In this document: positions 1 to 14,127 of the stretch, piece by piece | Layout of the letters: each line of letters starts with the position of its first letter | How positions within the stretch are numbered: position 1 is the first letter of the stretch | Assembly (NCBI RefSeq): GCF_023008405.1 | Contig: NZ_CP095376.1 | Location: forward strand, 124,001 to 188,000 | Source of the DNA: Amycolatopsis sp. FBCC-B4732 | GTDB taxonomy: Bacteria > Actinomycetota > Actinomycetes > Mycobacteriales > Pseudonocardiaceae | Reading direction: 5' to 3' | Length of the DNA: 64,000 nt | Notes under the pieces: model-generated | What the model saw: the letters and a program-made list of their open reading frames with translations, nothing else | Told to the model about the DNA's origin: nothing | Database searches by the model: none | Position numbers and translations under genes: made by a program

Positions 1-3000
1 GGAACTCCTCCAGACCGAACCGGTGTTCGCCGAGCGGATGGCCGAGTGCGCGGCCGCCCTCGGCTCCTTTGTGGACTGGCACCTCCTGGACGTCCTCGGC
101 GACGCCGAGGCGCTGCAGCGGGTCGACGTGGTCCAGCCCGCGCTGTGGGCGATGATGGTGTCGCTCGCCGCCGTCTGGCGGGCGTACGGCGTCGAACCCG
201 CCGCCGTCGTGGGCCACTCCCAGGGTGAGATCGCCGCCGCGGTCGTCGCGGGTGGACTGTCCCTGTCGGACGGTGCCCGCGTGGTCGCGCTGCGCAGTAG
301 GGCGTTGCTGGCGCTGTCGGGACGCGGCGGCATGGTGTCCGTGGCCGCGCCGGCCGATCGGACGCGGGAGCTCATCGCTCCTTGGCCGGGGCTCGCGGTC
401 GCCGTGGTCAACGGCGGCGCCTCGACCGTGGTGTCCGGTGACGCCGACGCGCTCGACGAGCTGCTGGCCTCGGACGTCCCGGCCAAGCGGATCGCCGTCG
501 ACTACGCCTCCCACTCGCCGCACGTGGAAGTCCTCGAAGACGAGCTGGCCCGAGTGCTCGCCCCGGTGCGGCCGCGGTCGGGGGAGATTCCCTTCCACTC
601 CACCGTGACCGGCGAACTCACCGACACCGCCGACCTCGGCGCCGCGTACTGGTACCGCAACCTCCGTCAGCCCGTCGAATTCGCGCGCACCACCGAAAAC
701 CTCACCGAAACGGGCCACGACGTCTTCATCGAGTGCAGCCCGCACCCGGTCCTCGTCAGCGCCCTCGCCGAGACCACCACCGCCCTCGGCACGCTCAAGC
801 GGAACGACGGCGGTCCGGTCCGCGTGCTCGCGGCACTCGGCGAGGCGCACGTCCACGGCGTGCCGGTCGACTGGGCGCTGCCCGCGGGCACTCGCGCGGC
901 CCTGCCGACCTACCCCTTCCAGCGCGAACGGTTCTGGCTCGACGCGGTCGAAACCCCCGCCGGCGTCGACGGGCTCGGCCTCGACGCGGCCGGGCACCCG
1001 CTGCTGGCCGCCTCGACCCGGCTCGCCGACCCGGACGTCCGGCTGTTCACCGGCCGGCTGTCGCTGCGGGCGATGCCGTGGCTCGCCGACCACGCCGTCC
1101 TCGACACGCCGTTGCTGCCCGGCACCGCGTTCCTCGACCTCGCCCTGCACGCGGCCCGCGAAACCGGTGCCACCGTGGAAGATCTGACCGTCGAAGCACC
1201 GCTCGTCCTGCCGCGCCGCGGCGCCGTGCTCGTCCAGGTCACCGTCAGTGAAGACGCCGTGAAGATCTTCGCCCGCACCGAGGACGGGCCCTGGACGCGG
1301 CACGCTTCGGGCACCCTCGGCCCGGCCACCGCCGCGGTCCGCCCGCCGCTGACCTGGCCACCTGCCGGGACCGAGATCGACGTCGAGAAGTTTTACGTCG
1401 CCGCGGCCGAAGACGGCTTCGACTACGGCCCCGCCTTCCAGGGCCTGGCCCGGGCCTGGCGGTCCGGTGACGACGTCCACGCCGAGATCAGCCCGGCCGA
1501 GCCCGGCACCTTCGTGGTGCACCCGGCCCTGCTCGACGCCGCGGCCCAAGCGGTCCGGCTCGGCGGCTTCTTCGCCGACGACGCCCCCCGGCTGCCGTTC
1601 GCGTGGTCCGGCGTCACCGCCCACGCGTCCGGCGCCCGGGCGCTGCGGGCCCGGCTTTCCCCGGCCGGCCCGGACGCGGTGTCGCTGGCGGTGGACGACG
1701 AGGACGGCCGTCCGGTGCTGACGGCGGAAGCGCTGACCCTGCGCCCATTCTCACCCGCGCAGCTCGCGGCCGGTTCGGACTCGCTGTACCGCCTCGCGTG
1801 GCAGCCGGCCGAGACCGGCGCGCCGGTCGAGGGCGACGTGGTGGTGTCCGCCGGCACCGGAGAAGTCCGCGAAGTCCTCACCCGGCACCTGGACCTCGTG
1901 CGCGAGTTCCTGGATTCGCCCGCCGACGGCCGGCTCGTGGTGCTGACCAGCGGCGCGACCGAAGACGACCTCACCGGCGCCGCGCTCTGGGGGCTCTTGC
2001 GGTCGGCGCAGGCGGAGCACCCGGGCCGGATCGTGCTGGCCGACGTCGACGACGACCCGCGTTCGCGGGAAGCTCTGCCCGCCGCACTCGGGACCGGGGA
2101 GGGGCAGCTCGCCCTGCGTGCCGGGGTCGCGTACGTTCCGGCGTTCGCCCGCGCGGACGTCCGCGCTGCCACCGGGCCGCTGCTCGACGCGGCCGGCACG
2201 GTGCTCGTGACGGGGGCGCTCGGCACGCTCGGGCGGCTCGTCACCCGGCACCTCGTGCTCGCCCACGGCGCCCGCCACCTGCTGCTGCTCAGCCGCCGGG
2301 GACCGGAAGCCGACGGCGCGGCCGAGTTCGCCGCCGAGCTGGCGGAGCTGGGCGCGGAGGCTGAGGTCGTCGCCGCGGACGCCGCCGACCGGGACAGGCT
2401 CGCCGACGTGCTCGCGGCGATCCCGGCCGAGCGCCCGCTGACGTCGGTCGTGCACGCCGCCGGGGTGCTGGCCGACGCGACCTTCTCCGCGCTCACCGCC
2501 GGGCAGCTCGACACCGTGCTGTGGCCGAAGGTCGACGCCGCCCGGCACCTGCACGAGCTGACCGCCGGACTCCCGTTGCGCAGCTTCGTCCTGTTCTCCT
2601 CGGTCGCGGGCACGCTCGGCACCGCGGGGCAGGCGAACTACGCCGCCGCGAACGCCTACCTCGACGCGCTCGCCCGGCACCGCCGCGCGCACGGGCTGCC
2701 GGCGTTGTCGCTGGGCTGGGGCCTGTGGGCCGAGGCGAGCACGATGACCGGCGGGCTGGACCGCACCGACCTGGGCCGGCTGGGCCGCACGGGGGTGCTG
2801 CCGCTGTCGAACCGGCAGGGCCTGGATCTCTTCGACGCGGCCTGGGCGGCCGGGGAGGCGGTGCTGTACCCGGTCCGGCTGGAGACGTCGGCGGCCCGGC
2901 TCGGCGAGGTCCCGCCGTTGCTGCGCGGGCTCGTCCGCGCTCCGGTCACCCCGGCGAAAGCGCGGGTCGAGCTGACCGACGTCCCCGCCGCCGAGCTGCC

Positions 3001-3452
3001 GAAGGTGCTGCTCGACCTGGTCCGGGGCGAGGTCGCCGCGGTGCTCGGGCACCAGGGGACGGCCGCGATCGACCCCGCCCAGCCGTTCGCGGAGATCGGG
3101 TTCGACTCCCTGACCGCGGTCGAGCTGCGCAACCGGCTCACCGCCGCGACCGGGGTGCGGCTGCCCGCGACGCTCGTCTTCGACCACCCGACGCCGTCGG
3201 CCGTCGCCGCGCACCTCGAACGCGGGCTGGTCACCGGCCCGGCCCGGCCGGCGGCGCTCGACCACGTCGAGCGCCTCGAGCACGCCCTCGCCGACGTCGA
3301 CGAGTCCGTGCTGGCCACGGTGCTGGCCCGGCTCGAAGCCCTCGGCGCCCGCCTGCGGCGGCCCGAACCCGAACCCGGCGACCCGGCGCAGCACCTGCGC
3401 ACCGCTTCGGCCGGCGAACTACTCGACTTCATCTCCAAGGAGCTGGGCAACC

Positions 3453-3460
<8 letters not shown>
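1..3460 (+). CDS. Type I PKS, C-terminal part: AT(methylmalonyl)-DH-KR-ACP (window module 1); 5' end outside window
   Basis: The reading frame is open from the left edge (first full codon at base 2), and the first residues already lie inside an AT domain, so this is the 3' part of a longer PKS gene. The AT has GHSQGE (serine at 218-220) and YASH (from 503), which predict methylmalonyl-CoA. A DH follows, with the histidine at 1091-1093, but its motif reads [10 protein letters not shown], with Asp where HxxxGxxxxP has Gly; the second catalytic Asp (DAAAQ) is near 1534. The KR has a nucleotide loop near 2195-2233, a variant TGALGTLG. Its catalytic Tyr (2639-2641) and Asn four residues on are intact, and an L-x-D motif (VLADAT) suggests a B-type KR. 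The ACP has GFDSL (Ser at 3107-3109). The tail ends in an acidic/hydrophobic docking stretch ([12 protein letters not shown]). The stop overlaps the next gene by 8 bp. The preceding KS must lie upstream. Confidence 0.96.
3437..3442 (+). promoter_or_regulatory. Ribosome binding site for the gene at 3453
   Basis: AAGGAG sits 10 bases before the ATG at 3453, inside the end of the preceding coding sequence. It supports that start and fits translational coupling across the 8-bp overlap. Confidence 0.75.
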
Positions 3461-6610
<3,150 letters not shown>

Positions 6611-6614
<4 letters not shown>

Positions 6615-9600
6615 CGAACGAACAGAAGCTCCTCGACTACCTCAAGCGCGCCACCGGCGACCTGCGCGAAGCCCGCGGCCGGGTCCGGGAGCTCGAGGAC
6701 CGCGCGCACGAGCCGATCGCCGTCGTCGGGATGAGCTGCCGGTACCCCGGCGGTGTCGCTTCGCCCGCTGACCTGTGGACGCTGGTCGACGAGGGCCGCG
6801 ACGCCGTCACGGAGTTCCCGGCCGACCGCGGCTGGGACCTGGCGAAGCTGGCCGATCCCGCGTCGGCGTCCGGCACGAGCTACGTCCGGCACGGCGGGTT
6901 CCTCGACGACGTCGCCGGGTTCGACGCGGCGCTGTTCGACCTCAGCCCACGCGAAGCCACGGCGATGGACCCGCAGCAGCGCCTGCTGCTCGAAGCCGCC
7001 TGGGAAGCGTTCGAACGGGCCGGCATCGCACCGGATTCCGTGCGCGGCAGCCGGACCGGCGTCTTCGCGGGGACCAACGGCCAGGACTACGGGCCGCGGC
7101 TGCACGAGGCACCCGCCGACGTCGAAGGCCACCTGCTGACCGGGCTGGCCGCGAGTGTCCTTTCCGGACGGATCGCCTACGCGTTCGGCCTCGAAGGCCC
7201 GGCGCTCACGGTGGACACCGCGTGCTCGGCGTCGCTGGTCGCGGTGCACCTGGCGATCCGGTCGCTGCGCGCGGGGGAGAGCACGCTCGCGCTGGCCGCC
7301 GGCGTGTCGGTGATGAGCACGCCCGGCGGGTTCGTCGAGTTCAGCCGCCAGCGCGGGCTCGCCCCGGACGGCCGCTGCAAGTCCTTCGGCGCCGGCGCGG
7401 ACGGCACCGGCTGGGCCGAGGGCGTCGGCGTCCTCGTGCTGGAACGCCTGTCGGACGCGCAGGCGAACGGCCACGACGTCCTGGCCGTGCTGGCGGGTTC
7501 GGCGGTCAACTCCGACGGCGCGTCCAACGGCCTCACCGCGCCCAGCGGTCCCGCGCAGCAGCGGGTCATCCGGGCCGCGCTGGCCGACGCGCGGCTCGTC
7601 CCGTCCGATGTGGACGCCGTCGAGGCACACGGCACCGGCACCGTGCTGGGTGACCCGATCGAGGCTTCGGCGCTGCTGGCCACCTACGGCCAGAACCGGG
7701 AAACGCCGCTGTGGCTGGGATCGCTCAAGTCCAACATCGGGCACGCGCAGGCCGCGGCGGGCATCGGCGGGATCATCAAGACGGTCCTCGCCCTCCGCGC
7801 GGGGAAGCTGCCGCGCACGCTGCACGCGGACGAGCGCTCACCGCACGTCGACTGGACGGCCGGCGCGGTGTCCCTCCTGACCGAAGCCCAGTCGTGGCCC
7901 GCGGGGGATTTCCCGCGCCGTGCGGGGGTCTCGTCGTTCGGGGTCAGCGGAACCAACGCCCACGTGATCGTCGAGGAAGCTCCGGCGGTCACCGCCGAAC
8001 CGACCGAGCGGGTCGCGCCTGTCGTGCTGCCGTGGTTGCTGTCGGCCAAGACGCCCGAAGCTCTGCGTGCCCAGGCGGCTCGGCTGGGTGGGGTCGAGCC
8101 GAGCGTCGACGTCGCGTTTTCGCTGGCCACGACCCGGGCGCAGCTCGAGCACCGGGCCGTTGTCGTCGGGGAGCTGCCTGCCGGGCTGGCCGCGTTGGCT
8201 GCGGGGTTGCCCGCCGCCGGGCTCGTCCAGGGCCAGGCTCGCGCCGAGACCAAGCTCGCCTTCCTGTGCACCGGCCAGGGCGCCCAGCGGCCGGGCATGG
8301 GCCGCGAGCTGTACGCCGCGTTCCCGGTGTTCGCGGCCGCGTTCGACGCCGTCTGCGCCGAGATCGACGCCCGCCGGGACGGCGCGCCGCCGCTCAAGGA
8401 CGTCGTCTTCGCCGACGTCGGCACGCTGCTCGACCGCACCGACCACGCGCAGGCCGGGCTGTTCGCGGTCGAGGTCGCGCTGGCCCGGCTCGTCGAGTCT
8501 TGGGGCATCCGCCCGGACGTCGTCGCCGGGCACTCGCTCGGCGAGATCACCGCGGCGCACCTGGCCGGCGTGCTCTCCCTCGCCGACGCGGCCGCGCTGG
8601 TCGCCGCGCGCGGCCGGCTGATGGCGGCGGTGCCCGCGGGCGGCGCCATGGCCGCGATCGAGGCCGGGGAAGCCGAACTCGACCTGCCACCGGACGTCGA
8701 CCTGGCCGCCGTCAACGGGTCGGCCGCGGTCGTCGTCTCCGGCCCGGAAGACGCCGTCGCGGACGTGGTCGCGCACTGGGCGGCCCGGGGACGCCGGACC
8801 CGGCGGCTCACCACGAGCCACGCCTTCCACTCCGCCGCGATGGACCCGGTCCTCGAGCCGCTGGCGGAAACCGTGCGGACACTGGACTTCCGGCCGCCGG
8901 TCGTCCCGCTGGTGTCCACCCGCACCGGACAGGCCGCCGAGATGTCCACAGTGGACTACTGGGCCGCGCAGGTCCGGGAGCCGGTCCGCTTCGCCGACGC
9001 CGTCGCGACGTTGGCCGGGCAGGACGTCACGGCCTACCTGGAACTCGGCCCCGACGGCGTGCTCACCGCGATCGCCCGCGGCCTCACCGACGCCGTGACG
9101 GCGGTCGCGCTGCGCCCGGACCGCGACGAGCCGGCCACCCTGCTCACGGCGGTCGCCACCCTGCACACGCACGGCGTCCCGGTCGACTGGACCGCGTTCT
9201 TCGCCGGTGCGCGGCGCACCGACCTGCCGACCTACGCCTTCCAGCACGAGCGCTACTGGCTCACCGCGGACGGCCGCACGCCGGCTCGTGTCCGCGCGGA
9301 AGTTCCCGTACCAGGCGGGAACCTGACCGATATGGTCCGCGCGCAGGCCGCGGCCGTCCTGGGCCACCCCGAAGCCCTCGACGCCGAGCGCGCGTTCGCC
9401 GACCTGGGCTTCGACTCGCTGACCGCCGTCGAACTCAGCTCCCGGCTGGGCACCGCGACGGGGCTGACGCTGCCCGCCACGCTCGTCTTCGACCACCCGA
9501 CCCCCGCCGCGCTCGCCGCGTGGCTCGCGGGCAAGACGCCGGCCGGGGCGATCACCGCCCACGCGGGCTCGGCCGACCCGATCGTCGTCGTCGGCATGGG

Positions 9601-12600
9601 CTGCCGCTACCCGGGCGGCGTCGCGTCCCCGGCCCAGCTGTGGGACCTGGTGCTGAGCGGCACCGACGCGATCAGCGCGTTCCCCGCCGACCGCGGCTGG
9701 GACGTCGACGGGCTGCACGACCCGGAACCCGGCCGGCCGGGCAAGACCTACGTCCGGCACGGCGGGTTCCTGGCCGACGCCGCCGGGTTCGACGCCGGCT
9801 TCTTCGGGCTCAGCCCCCGCGAGGCCCTGGCGACGGACCCGCAGCAGCGGCTGCTCCTGGAAGTCGCGTGGGAGACGTTCGAGCACGCGGGCATCGACCC
9901 GCGCGCGGTTCGCGGTGACGCCGTCGGCGTGTTCGCCGGCACTGCGTCCCAGGACTACGGACCGCCGCTGCACGAAGCTCCCGAGCACGTCGGTGGCAAC
10001 CTCGGCACCGGCACCGCGGCCAGTGTCCTTTCCGGACGGATCGCCTACACGTTCGGCTTCGAAGGCCCGACGCTGACCGTCGACACGGCGTGCTCGTCGT
10101 CGCTGGTCGCGCTGCACCTCGCGGCGCAGTCGCTGCGCGCGGGCGAATGCACGCTCGCCCTCGCCGGCGGGGTCACGGTCATGTCGAGCCCCGGCGCGTT
10201 CGTCGAGTTCAGCCGCCAGCGCGGGCTCGCGCCGGACGGCCGCATCAAGTCCTTTTCGGACACCGCGGACGGCACGGCGTGGGCCGAAGGCGCCGGGATG
10301 CTGCTGCTGGAGCGGCTTTCGGACGCGCGGCGGCTCGGGCACCCGGTGCTGGCCGTGGTCGCCGGGTCGGCGGTCAACTCCGACGGCGCGTCCAACGGCC
10401 TCACCGCGCCCAACGGGCCGTCGCAGCAGCGGGTGATCCGGCAGGCACTCGCCAACGCCGGACTGTCCGCTTCGGACATCGACGCGGTCGAAGCCCACGG
10501 CACCGGCACGGTGCTGGGCGACCCCATCGAGGCGCAGGCCGTCCTGGCCACCTACGGTCAGGACCGGACGGCGCCGCTGTGGCTCGGGTCGCTGAAGTCG
10601 AACATCGGCCACGCGCAGGCCGCGTCCGGGGTCGGCGGGATCATCAAGATGATCGAGGCCATGCGCCACGGCGTCCTGCCGCGGACCCTGCACCTCGAGT
10701 CGCCATCGGCCAAGGTGGACTGGACGGCCGGTGCGGTCGCGTTGCTGACCGGCACCACGCCGTGGCCCGAGACGGACGTCCGGCGTGCCGCCGTGTCGTC
10801 CTTCGGCGTCAGCGGCACGAACGCCCACGTGATCCTCGAACACCCGGCGGGCACCGCCGCACCGGACGGGTTCACGGGCCCGGTGCCGTGGCTGCTGTCG
10901 GCGCGCACCGAGACGGCGTTGCGCTCGCAGGCCGGGCAACTGCTCGAGGTCGACGCCGATCCCGCGGAGGTCGCGCGGGTCCTCGCCTCCGGCCGGGCCG
11001 CGTTCGCGCACCGGGCGGTCGTCCTCGCGGACACGCCGGAGGACCGCGCCGCCGGACTGGCCGCGATCCGCGACGGCCGTGGCGCGATCACCGGGGAAGC
11101 CGGACCCGGCCGGACGGCGTTCCTGTTCACCGGCCAGGGTTCCCAGCGGGCCGGGATGGGCCGCGAACTGTACGGGACGTACCCGGCGTTCGCGGCCGCG
11201 TTCGACGCCGCGTGCCCGGATCCGCGAGTCCGGGAGGTCGTCTTCGCGGGCGGCCCCGAGCTCGACGGCACCGAGTTCGCGCAGCCGGCCATCTTCGCGG
11301 TCGAGGTCGCGCTCGTGCGGCTGCTCGAATCGTGGGGCGTGCGGCCGGACGCCGTGCTGGGCCACTCCGCCGGCGAGATCGCCGCCGCCCACGTCGCCGG
11401 CATCCTGACCCTCGAAGACGCGGTCACGCTGGTCACCGCGCGGGGCAGGTTGATGCAGGCGCTGCCCGAGGGCGGCGTGATGATCGCGGTGCAAGCGTCC
11501 GAAGAGGACGTCCGGCCGCTGCCGGCCGGGGTGTCGCTGGCCGCGGTCAACGGCCCGGACGCCGTGGTGCTCTCCGGGGAAGCGGCCGCGGTCGCCGAGG
11601 TGGCGGCGCGGTTCGCCAAGACCAAGCGGCTCGCCACGAGCCACGCGTTCCACTCGCCGCTGATGGCCCCGATGCTGCCGGACTTCCGCGCGGCACTCGA
11701 AACGGTGTCCTTCGCCGCGCCCGCACTCCCGTTCGTCCCCACCGGCGGGACCGGCCCGGAGACGGCGGAGTACTGGATCGGGCAGGTCGAAGCCACCGTC
11801 CGGTTCGCCGACGGCATCGAGGCCCTGCGCGCCGACGGCGTCACGACGTTCGTCGAGATCGGCCCGGACGCCGTGCTGGCGGCGCTGGTCGAGGACGCCG
11901 TGCCGGTGCTGCGCGCGGACCGGCCCGAAGCCGAGACGCTGCTGACGGCGGTGGCCCGCCTGCACGTCCAGGGCAAGGGTCCACAGTGGACGTCGATCCT
12001 GGGTTCGGCGACCACGCGGGTCGACCTGCCGACGTACCCGTTCGAGCGCGAGCGGTTCTGGCTCGACCCGGGCACGCCCCCGGCGGCCGACCCGGCCGGC
12101 GCGCGGTTCTGGGCCGCCGTCCGCGACGGCGACGGCATCGGGCTGGCCGAAACCCTCGGCGTCGAAAGCTCCACAGTGGACGCCGTGCTGCCCGCGCTCG
12201 CCCGCTGGCGCGGCGAAGCCGACGGCGGGACCACCGGCTGGCGGTACCGCGTGGCCTGGCAGCCGATCGACACCCCGGCCGCGCTCGACGGCTGGTGGCT
12301 CGCCGTCGTCCCCGAAGGCAGCGACCTGCGGCTTCCCGAAGGCGTCACGGTGCTGGAGGTGCCTGCCGGGATCAGCCGCGCGGACCTCGCGGCGCGGCTG
12401 CCGGAGACCGACGGCGTGCTGTCGTACCTCACCACCGCCGAGGACGTCCTCGTGCTGGTCCAGGCCCTCGGGGACGCGGGCCGGGACGCGCCGCTGTGGT
12501 GCGTCACGCGCACCGCCGTCCAGGTCGGACCGGGCGAGCCGGTGGACCCCGCCGCGGCCGGGATCTGGGGTCTCGGCCGCGTCGTGGGGCTGGAGCACCC

Positions 12601-13996
12601 GCGCCGCTGGGGCGGGTGCGTCGACCTCGCGGACGGCGCCGACCTCGTGCTCGGCGGCGGCGAGGACCAGATCGCGGTGCGGCCGTCCGGGGTGTTCGGA
12701 CGGCGGCTCGTGCGGACGACCGGGCGGCAGGTCCGCGAGTGGCGCCCGCGCGGCACGGTGCTGATCACCGGCGGCACCGGCGCGCTCGGCGGGCACGTCG
12801 CCCGGCGCCTGGCGGCCGGCGGCGCCGAGCACCTGGTGCTGACCAGCCGTCGTGGCCAGGCCGCACCCGGGCTCGCCGAGGACCTGACCGCGCTCGGCGC
12901 GCGGGTGACGGTCCGCGCGTGCGACGTCGCCGACCGGGCCGCGCTGGCCGCGCTGCTGGCCGAATTCCCGCCGTCCGCGGTGGTCCACGCCGCCGGCGCG
13001 GCCGATCCCGAGTACCTGGCCGGCACCTCCGTGGCCGAGTTCGCCCGCGTCCGCGCGGCGAAGGTGCTGGGCGCGGCCCACCTCGACGAGCTGCTCGGGG
13101 ACACCCCGCTCGACGCGTTCGTGCTGTTCTCGTCGATCGCGGCCACCTGGGGAAGCGGCGGCCAGGGCGCGTATTCCGCGGCGAACGCGGCGCTCGACGC
13201 CGTCGCCGAGTCACGCCGGGCCCGCGGCCTGACCGCGACGTCGATCGCCTGGGGCCCGTGGGCCGGGCCGGGCATGGCCGAGGGCGAGGCCGGCGTGCAG
13301 ATGGCGCGGCGCGGGGTGCCCGGGCTGCCGCCGGAGCGCGCGGTCGCCGAGCTGATCGCGGCGGTCGAGCGGGACGAGCCCACAGTCGTCGTCGCGGACG
13401 TCGACTGGACGCGGTTCGTGCCGGCGTTCACCGCCCAGCGCCCGAGCCCGCTGCTCGGCGAGCTGCCCGAGGTCCGCGAGGTCCTGGCGCTCGAACCGGC
13501 GGCCGGCGGCGCGGTCGCGGAGATCCTCGGCACCGCCCAGGGGCCAGAGCTGGACCGGCTGCTGCTCGACATCGTGCGCGGCGAGATCGCCGTGGTGCTC
13601 GGGCACGCGACGCCGGAGTCGGTGGACGTCCGCCAGCCGCTGCGCGACCTCGGCCTCGACTCGCTGGCCTCGGTCGAGCTGCGCAACGGGCTGTCCCGCG
13701 CGACCGGGCTCGCCCTGACCAGCACGCTGGTCTTCGACCACCCGACGGCCGAAGCGCTGGCCGCGCACCTGCGCACCCGCGTCGAGCCCGCGCCCGACGG
13801 CCTCGCCGAGGAGCTGGACCGCCTCGAAGCCGGCCTGACGTCGGCGGGTGCCCAGGACCGGGGCCGGGCGCTGGCCCGCCTGGAGGTCCTGCTCGCCCAG
13901 TGGCGCGAGGACCGCGAGTCGATCGCGGAACGCCTCGACTCGGCCGACGACGACGAGATGTTCCGCCTGCTCGACACCGAATTCGGCATCTCCTGA
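6611..13996 (+). CDS. Type I PKS, two modules: KS-AT(mal)-ACP and KS-AT(mal)-KR-ACP (window modules 3-4)
   Basis: The product is 2461 residues, starting at GTG within a GTGA overlap with the stop of the preceding gene. Only a weak GA-rich stretch lies upstream, so translation is probably coupled. Residues 1-33 ([20 protein letters not shown]) form a coiled-coil docking helix. Both modules load malonyl units (HAFH motifs at 737 and 1678). The first has no reductive domain, so together with the previous protein the line would retain two neighbouring ketones. The second carries the only A1-looking KR in the window, which predicts an L-configured hydroxyl. The C-terminal docking tail reads [15 protein letters not shown] 131-bp gap with a palindromic tandem repeat follows. 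Confidence 0.96.
6710..9537 (+). other. Window module 3: KS-AT(malonyl)-ACP, no reduction
   Basis: The KS nucleophile is Cys205 in DTACSAS, a small change from the usual DTACSSS. KSNIGH is written GHAQ. The AT has GHSLGE (Ser642) and HAFH (His737), which predict malonyl. The AT is followed after about 40 residues by the ACP (Ser936, GFDSL); there is no room for a KR. A 7-bp inverted repeat (9302-9308 with 9316-9322) lies in that short junction. Confidence 0.93.
9302..9322. repeat. Short inverted repeat at the AT-ACP junction of module 3
   Basis: GTTCCCG at 9302-9308 is the reverse complement of CGGGAAC at 9316-9322, with a 7-base loop. It lies in coding sequence where other modules carry a KR. 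It is short, so chance is possible. Confidence 0.45.
9575..13782 (+). other. Window module 4: KS-AT(malonyl)-KR(A-type)-ACP
   Basis: The KS Cys is 1161. The AT Ser is 1586 in GHSAGE, with HAFH at 1678, which predicts malonyl. A KR structural half precedes the catalytic half; the nucleotide loop TGGTGALG is near residue 2048 and the catalytic Tyr is 2188. A Trp stands eight residues before that Tyr, and the LDD motif is absent (GAADPEY), which is the A-type signature; Gln rather than His at Tyr-3 suggests A1. The ACP Ser is 2351 in [10 protein letters not shown]. Confidence 0.92.
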
Positions 13997-14026
13997 TGCC
14001 GCCGACCCCCTGCCACCGCTCGGCGC

Positions 14027-14086
14027 CGACGCCATGAACGACCCGTTCACCGCGTCCGACGTCATGAACGACTCGTTCATGACGTC
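14027..14086. repeat. 30-bp tandem repeat with a perfect 29-bp palindrome in the largest intergenic gap
   Basis: Bases 14027-14056 and 14057-14086 are two direct copies, identical at 25 of 30 positions. The second copy contains a perfect odd-length palindrome, 14058-14086, centred on 14072 (left arm GACGTCATGAACGA). The first copy keeps a shorter TGAACG/CGTTCA hairpin at 14035-14049. The gap 13997-14127 is the only intergenic stretch above 40 bp. It may be an operator, a transcript-processing hairpin or an iterated repeat; the sequence alone does not decide. Confidence 0.85.
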
Positions 14087-14116
14087 CAGCCGCCGCCCAG
14101 CGACCCCCTGTTCCCC

Positions 14117-14120
14117 GAGG
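14117..14120 (+). promoter_or_regulatory. Ribosome binding site for the gene at 14128
   Basis: GAGG lies 7 bases before the ATG at 14128. It supports this start over upstream possibilities, none of which opens a PKS docking helix. Confidence 0.6.
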
Positions 14121-14127
14121 ACCACCC

